From: Acanthamoeba sp. SK_2022b
Lineage: Eukaryota; Discosea; Longamoebia; Acanthamoebidae
Direction of reading: 5' to 3'
Length of the DNA stretch: 62,328 nucleotides
Assembly (NCBI GenBank): GCA_027943245.1
Contig: JANDJZ010000151.1
Coordinates: forward strand, 1-62,328
Position 1 is the first letter of the stretch. Each line of letters begins with the position of its first letter. A model generated the notes under the pieces. It was not told the origin of the DNA. It searched no databases and was given only the letters and a program-made list of their open reading frames with translations. Made by a program: the position numbers and the translations under genes. This document shows positions 58,000-62,328 of this stretch, piece after piece.

Positions 58000-60900
58000 T
58001 CACCACATGGAGTCGTCTTCATCGTCCTCGAGCGGCTCAGAAACCACCAGACGCAGAGCCGCGAACTTGGCTTGCAACGCACGACACAGATACTCGTGGG
58101 TGGGCGTGTCATCGGTGTCCTCTTGCGGCAGCGGAGGAAGCGGTCGATCATCTACTCTGCGTCTCACCGCAGCCGCGGAAGGAAGAGCCACAGGCGGTCG
58201 AGGCGCAGGTACGACACGGACCGATGTCCATGCACTGACATGGGGACTGGAGAGCACCTCAACGAGACCTTCTCCGGCATCCGCGCGGGCTGGCCCCGGA
58301 GCCGCTGGGAGCGGCGGCGGAGAGGGGGGCGTCGGGAGTGCGGCAGTCACGTCCGAGGCGACGGAGACTTTCGTGTGTAACTGGGCCGGCAGGTTGCGCA
58401 ACCTAGCGAGTAGATCGGCAAAGTGCGGCGGCTGTTGAAAGCTCGAGTCCTGTGCACCACCGAAGAAGTGCCGCAGGTGCTCGTACGTCTCGTGGAAGAA
58501 CGCGATCTGCTCCACCAGCTGGGCGAGCTGGTGGCGTGTGCAATCGACGAGAGCTAACAGTGCCTCCTTGGCAGCCTCCTTCAGCGGGGTAACTGGACAG
58601 GGACCAATCTCTCGGTACCGGTCGTATAGAGGCTTCATCGCCCGCACAACCTGCTGGCGGAGGGCAGTCGGGTGGAGGGACGCCTGGATCTGGTCGACCT
58701 TAGCTTGGAAGACCGCCAATGACGACGTCCACGCCGCTTGCGCGGCTGCCTGCAGCGAAGGCTTGAGTGAAGGATATTCGCCCTCGATCGTGGCCACCGC
58801 TTCCTGCAGCCTGCTCTGCAGGAACTGGCATGCCGTGGGCACCGCGTCGTCGAAAACGTCAACCACGCGGTGGAAGACGGTACCAGCAAAGCCCTCTGCG
58901 ATGTCGTCGTTAAGGAGGATATATCCCCGGCGGTGAAGCGGCACAGCCCGGGACCGGGAACGGAACTGTCCGCGGTCTCGTATAGCGCACCAGATGGACG
59001 CAGGGGTGCCGTAGATGAGCGAGTCCCAGTTGCCCCGGTTGGCGATGAGGGCCACCTCGTTGCGTGGGTTGTAGTTATTGAGCATGGTGTTGATCCGATC
59101 CAGCATCCTCTTGAGCCCGGTTTGTGCCATCTGAACCACCTCCTCCGGGCGGAGCCGCTCGAGCAGCAGATCCTCGGTCGGCCACTCAGCTCTCGCCCGC
59201 TCTCCCAGGAGGCGTTCGATGCGCGAGATGAGAGTTGCCAGGTTGGCCTCCATCGTCTCCAGCCGCTGCTGAGCAAGCGCGCGCAGCTTGTGGCGTATCT
59301 GAGGCACCCCGGTGTACTCGGTACGGTCGAAGCCCTCCTCCGCCTTTCCCTTCTGGAGACTGGCGTACGCCAGCGCACTGACGGGCAGCACGGTCAGGTA
59401 TCTCACCTTGTTTTCGCTCCGGCTAGGCGTCCGACCTGGCTGGTTCCCCTCAACCGTTCCACGACCCTCATTCTCCTCGTTCTCGTCGCTGTCGTCATCA
59501 GCGTCGTCATCGTAATCGTCGTAGTATTCCTCTTCACCGGAGCTGTCGTCGCCATCCTCGCGAGCCGCTTCCTGCTGTGCTCGAGCCGAACTTTGCTTCT
59601 CCGCGCGCTGCCTGTCTTCGTCCGTGGCCAGCCTGGCTCTGCCCTCGTGGCCCACAAACAGCTTCTGAAACTTGGACCGCACTACTTGCTCGGCTTTGAC
59701 GGCAGAGTAGATGCGCAGGAAGTCGGGCGTGATCTCGCTCTCCGGCATCTTGTGACGGAGTCCGTTGTTCAAGATCGTGGCATCACATTTCTTCATCTTG
59801 GAGTCCCACTTGGTCAGCACCGCTGTCATGCGCCCGAAACCACGCTCCTTCACTGCCTGGAAGAGCTCTTCGGTTGACGCCCGCCCAAAGCTGTGTTGAA
59901 TATCGTCGACGAGGAACACTACGCGGGTTTAGCCATTCGATCCGCATTGTCAGTCGACCAAGCATGCACTGACAACCAAGGAGCTTGGGGGATGTGTACC
60001 GTGGTGGCATTTTTTGAGGGCTTCCTTGGTCTTCTGCATTCGGCTTGCGTTGGCGTCGTTGAGGCCGGGAAGGTCGAGGACGATGATCCCGAGCGGTAGA
60101 TGCGGGAAGGGTCCCTTGATGTGCACCTGCTTGGTGATGGCCCAGTTGTTGCGGGCACCTCGCTGCTCTCCTGCGGGCATTACCGTGAATTGGACCTGAC
60201 AGCCCACCACAACCACAGCGTTAGCCACCACAACGGGTACCCGGGGCGTAGCAAGGGCGCGGAATGCACCAAAAGCTTGTACAACTTCTCATCCAGCTGT
60301 TTGAAGCGTTCATCAACGAACCCCTTAGCGAGGAGATCTTTTAGTTCGGCTCTCACTCCTTCGCCTTGCGCGATTGCCTCCAGCTGTGGAGCCGGAATCC
60401 TCCTGGGTTTTCCATTGCTCTTCCAGAAAGAGCGCCCAAAGAGGGCCTCGCACTTGGTCCTCAGGTCGTTGATGGCCTTTCTCTCGCCCTCGCGTAGTTT
60501 TGTCGTTGTGCTCAGGTCGCGGAAGAGCCGCAAGTCCTCGAGCAGCTCTTCCCAAGTCACGAACTCGATCACGACCTCGTAGTGATCCTGAGCGCTAGAT
60601 TCCAGTCGAAGCACGGAGGCCGTACAGGGGCCTGGCAGGCAAACAGCCATGGGTGAGGCAGGTCACTTGGCAACAAGGGTGGTGTACGTGGTTGAGAGTC
60701 TACCGCAGTCCCCCTCGGGGAGAAACATGGCGCCGAAAAAGGCATTGATCAGAGACGACTTGCCTTGCCAGTGTCACCCAGCAGATCGATCTCCACGGGC
60801 GGCGGAACCGCCCGTTCAAAGAGCGGAAGTAGGTTGTGCAGCTCGGGCAGGTCCTTGGCCTGGTCGCACAGCCGGGTAAGCTGGGTCTCGAAATCGCGTG

Positions 60901-61404
60901 CTCGTTCATCTTGCTGAGCGAGGCCGACTCATCGGCCTGCGTGAGAAGCGAATCGAAGTGGTTGGGCGCCCAATGGCACAACCGCAAGACAAGAGTTGGA
61001 TGACAGCCTTCGCCTCCAAAGACGTGAACCCCGCGAGAATCAGAGAAGCGCGAGGAGTAGACGGCGATGCGATACTTCAACACGCTGGCGATCCTTGACA
61101 CTAGGGCAGTGTCCTCAAGGAGGAGGCCCAGGCCCAACACCCTACGAAACCGTGAATTGGCTTCACGCCCAAGAGCGTTCTTGAGGGCAAGAGCCACATC
61201 TCGAGGTCCGAACCAGCCCAGCGAAGTGTCCAAGTAGCTGAGCTGACGTGCGACTGCAGCGAAGAAGCTTCCTGGGCCACGTGGGGTCACGCATTCAGAC
61301 TGCAAACCGTGTTGGTGAAGGATGGTCTTCAGGTGGTAGAGCGAGCGAGCCGCCTCGACTATCGGGTCGGACGTAGCTACAGTGAGGCTGTGCGGGGCTT
61401 CCAT
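58000..61404 (-). CDS. Large dynamin-superfamily GTPase (SLIP-GC-like) with an N-terminal OTU-like domain; two frame breaks
   Basis: Start ATG 61402-61404. Residues 1-160 look like an OTU fold: GPGSFFAAVARQLSYL in place of GDGNCFFRAVA, so Asp is Pro and the catalytic Cys is missing, with WAPNHFDSLL as the His strand. Then VEIDLLGDTGK opens the P-loop. The frame is lost by one base at about 60763 and resumes as KSSLINAFFGAMFLPEGDC. An intron from the donor GTAGAC to 60634 joins GPCTASVLRLESS in phase. Later exons: EFVTWEELLEDLRLF, G3 LDLPGLNDAN, G4 LTKWD (VLTKWDSKM), then a long helical stalk to 58000. A first one-base break lies near 60935 (SKMNE to ARDFETQL). The family matches nuclear GTPase SLIP-GC in its LP-x-CTA motif. 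Sequence error or early decay cannot be told apart. Confidence 0.65.
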
Positions 61405-61969
61405 GGGTGCGGGCCTGTAATGATAATTCTCGTGCGTTGTGTTGGCTGTGTATACTTAGAGGAGGTTGTCGTGCGACTGTAATTGGCCTATTGGCCTGTT
61501 ATTACTGCGCGCTTGCGACGAAAAAGGGGTCGCCGTGTGACAGGTAATCGAGCTCCTACTTTTAACATCAGGTTGCAGGTATGACAGGAATATACCCTAA
61601 TTATCATAAGGACTCGCAGCAGAAGAAGACAATTTATTCCTTGCGGCTTAAATTTCTGTTCTCCTCCCTGGCTGGCCTGCTCTTCACCTTCTACTTGGGG
61701 GAGGGGAATGGGAACGCCAATTTGTCCAAGAGGCAATCAAAGAGAAGAATTCGAGAGCAGAAGGGTAGAGACCAACAATTAGTGATTGTGGACTGTTGAA
61801 CATCACCAATCATTGCACGATGGTCTGAATGAACGAAACGAAGACAAAGGAGTGTAACTTCCTTTCTTACGTTTTTGTTTCTTCATTGCACGACGCACGC
61901 GAATAATTGATGATGTTGTTGATGACGTTCTTGGGCAAGGAGCGAGCGAGAGTGTTACCTGATGAGGCA
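61405..61969. other. Intergenic region holding dispersed repeat B
   Basis: 565 bp between two minus-strand genes. Repeat B fills 61612-61931. The first 200 bp should contain the GTPase promoter; no box recognised. Confidence 0.6.
61612..61931. repeat. Dispersed repeat B (copy without the hAT insertion)
   Basis: About 320 bp, continuous here, whereas copy A is cut between CACCTTC and TACCTGG by 1.8 kb. It therefore serves as an empty-site reference. It lies directly 3' of the Gly/Tyr-rich gene, as copy A lies directly 3' of the GTPase gene. Confidence 0.85.
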
Positions 61970-62328
61970 TCACGACCACTGCATGTTCTCATAGCCTGGA
62001 TAGCGCTGCACGCCAGCCACCACGCCGGCATTTCCTGGCGTCGCCACCGCCGTGTACTGGATTGCACGACAAAAATTAGATTATTTTTATTTATATCAAA
62101 TGAGAAGCACAATAATTTCTATTATTTTGTATCGTAAAAAAAAAAACATGCATGTAATTTCTATTATTTTGTATCGTAAAAAAAAAAAAAAAAAAAACAA
62201 ACATGCGATGCGTACCGGAACGTAGGACGACTGGGGATAGGCCGTCGCATACTGCGAGTACTGCGCTGCCCCGTAGGAGGCTCCGCTCGGGTAACCTGGG
62301 TAGCCTTGCCCATAGCCGCCACTGCCGC
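61970..62328 (-). CDS. Gly/Tyr/Ser-rich protein, C-terminal end (window-truncated)
   Basis: Exons 62328-62216 and 62056-61970. The first reads GSGGYGQGYPGYPSGASYGA then AQYSQYATAYPQSSYVP. It splices (donor GTACGC, acceptor ATCCAG) to YTAVATPGNAGVVAGVQRYP and GYENMQWS, stop TGA 61972-61970. Tyr/Gly/Gln-rich tails like this are common in RNA-binding proteins and prion-like domains; the defining domain would lie beyond the window. The family is not recognised. Confidence 0.65.
62104..62198. repeat. Tandem duplication ending in poly-A within an intron
   Basis: TAATTTCTATTATTTTGTATCGT plus a poly-A run occurs twice (about 62111-62145 and 62155-62197), separated by CATGCATG. Confidence 0.9.

Noticed and set aside
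58870..59877. 335-codon plus-strand frame opposite the GTPase
   Set aside because: Mirror of a GC-rich coding exon; the minus strand carries the conserved LTKWD motif and helical stalk.
60755..60770. GC-AG intron donor (AG then GCAAGT) explaining the GTPase frame break
   Set aside because: The bases after it still encode KSSLINAFFGAMFLPEGDC, the expected continuation of the P-loop, so they are exon.

Overview
The window reads as nuclear DNA of a free-living amoeba, most likely Acanthamoeba. The evidence is GC-rich, densely packed genes cut by many short GT-AG introns (about 50-110 nt), introns full of CA/GT microsatellites, a strong CTGAC motif upstream of many 3' splice sites, a Rac GTPase, and a very large receptor combining kinase and cyclase domains. 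The species is my inference; no database was searched. Exon models come from reading frames and splice-site logic, so starts and short exons are the least certain parts.

Layout. 1-9730 (+) is the 3' part of a Furry/Tao3/Mor2-like morphogenesis scaffold with some 30 exons. 10110-17637 (+) is a GHKL-ATPase/HExxH protein gene split by a complete Copia-type LTR retrotransposon (12193-16937, minus strand). That element has identical LTRs, a 5-bp target duplication and an internally inverted pol segment. Next come a MYND-type protein (17793-20048, -), a branched-chain aminotransferase (20200-22528, -) divergent from a Sir2 deacetylase (22820-24920, +), and an unknown low-complexity protein (25009-26685, -). 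COA5/PET191 (27470-27872, -) is divergent from a 57-aa half-ubiquitin-fold protein (28130-28468, +). A degenerate SET protein that may continue into a leucine-rich-repeat protein lies at 29021-32901 (+).

33019-36478 holds two paralogous Cys-rich surface/secreted proteins pointing away from each other, separated by a low-GC island and a tRNA-Gln gene. Then follow a Rieske oxygenase (37033-39302), an NKAP homolog (39665-41600), Rac with a duplicated 5' region (41981-42848), an MFSD1-like transporter (43385-45824) and an otubain (45905-46832). The outstanding locus is 47572-55143. It encodes one receptor with a signal peptide, two PstS-like binding domains, an EGF-like Cys cluster, a membrane helix, an intact TKL kinase, a nucleotidyl-cyclase-type domain and a second kinase whose HRD and DFG motifs are destroyed.

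The last part (55318-62328) holds a diverged ubiquitin-like gene with a possible splice switch at its C-terminus and a decayed hAT transposon. It also holds a SLIP-GC/dynamin-type large GTPase with an N-terminal OTU-like domain and two frame breaks (58000-61404, -). A roughly 240-bp direct repeat flanks that GTPase gene. The window ends inside a Gly/Tyr-rich protein gene.

The neighbours do not form one pathway. Loose themes are signalling and cell shape (Furry, Rac, receptor kinase/cyclase), ubiquitin-type biology (otubain, two ubiquitin-like proteins, an OTU-like domain) and mitochondrial functions (aminotransferase, COA5).
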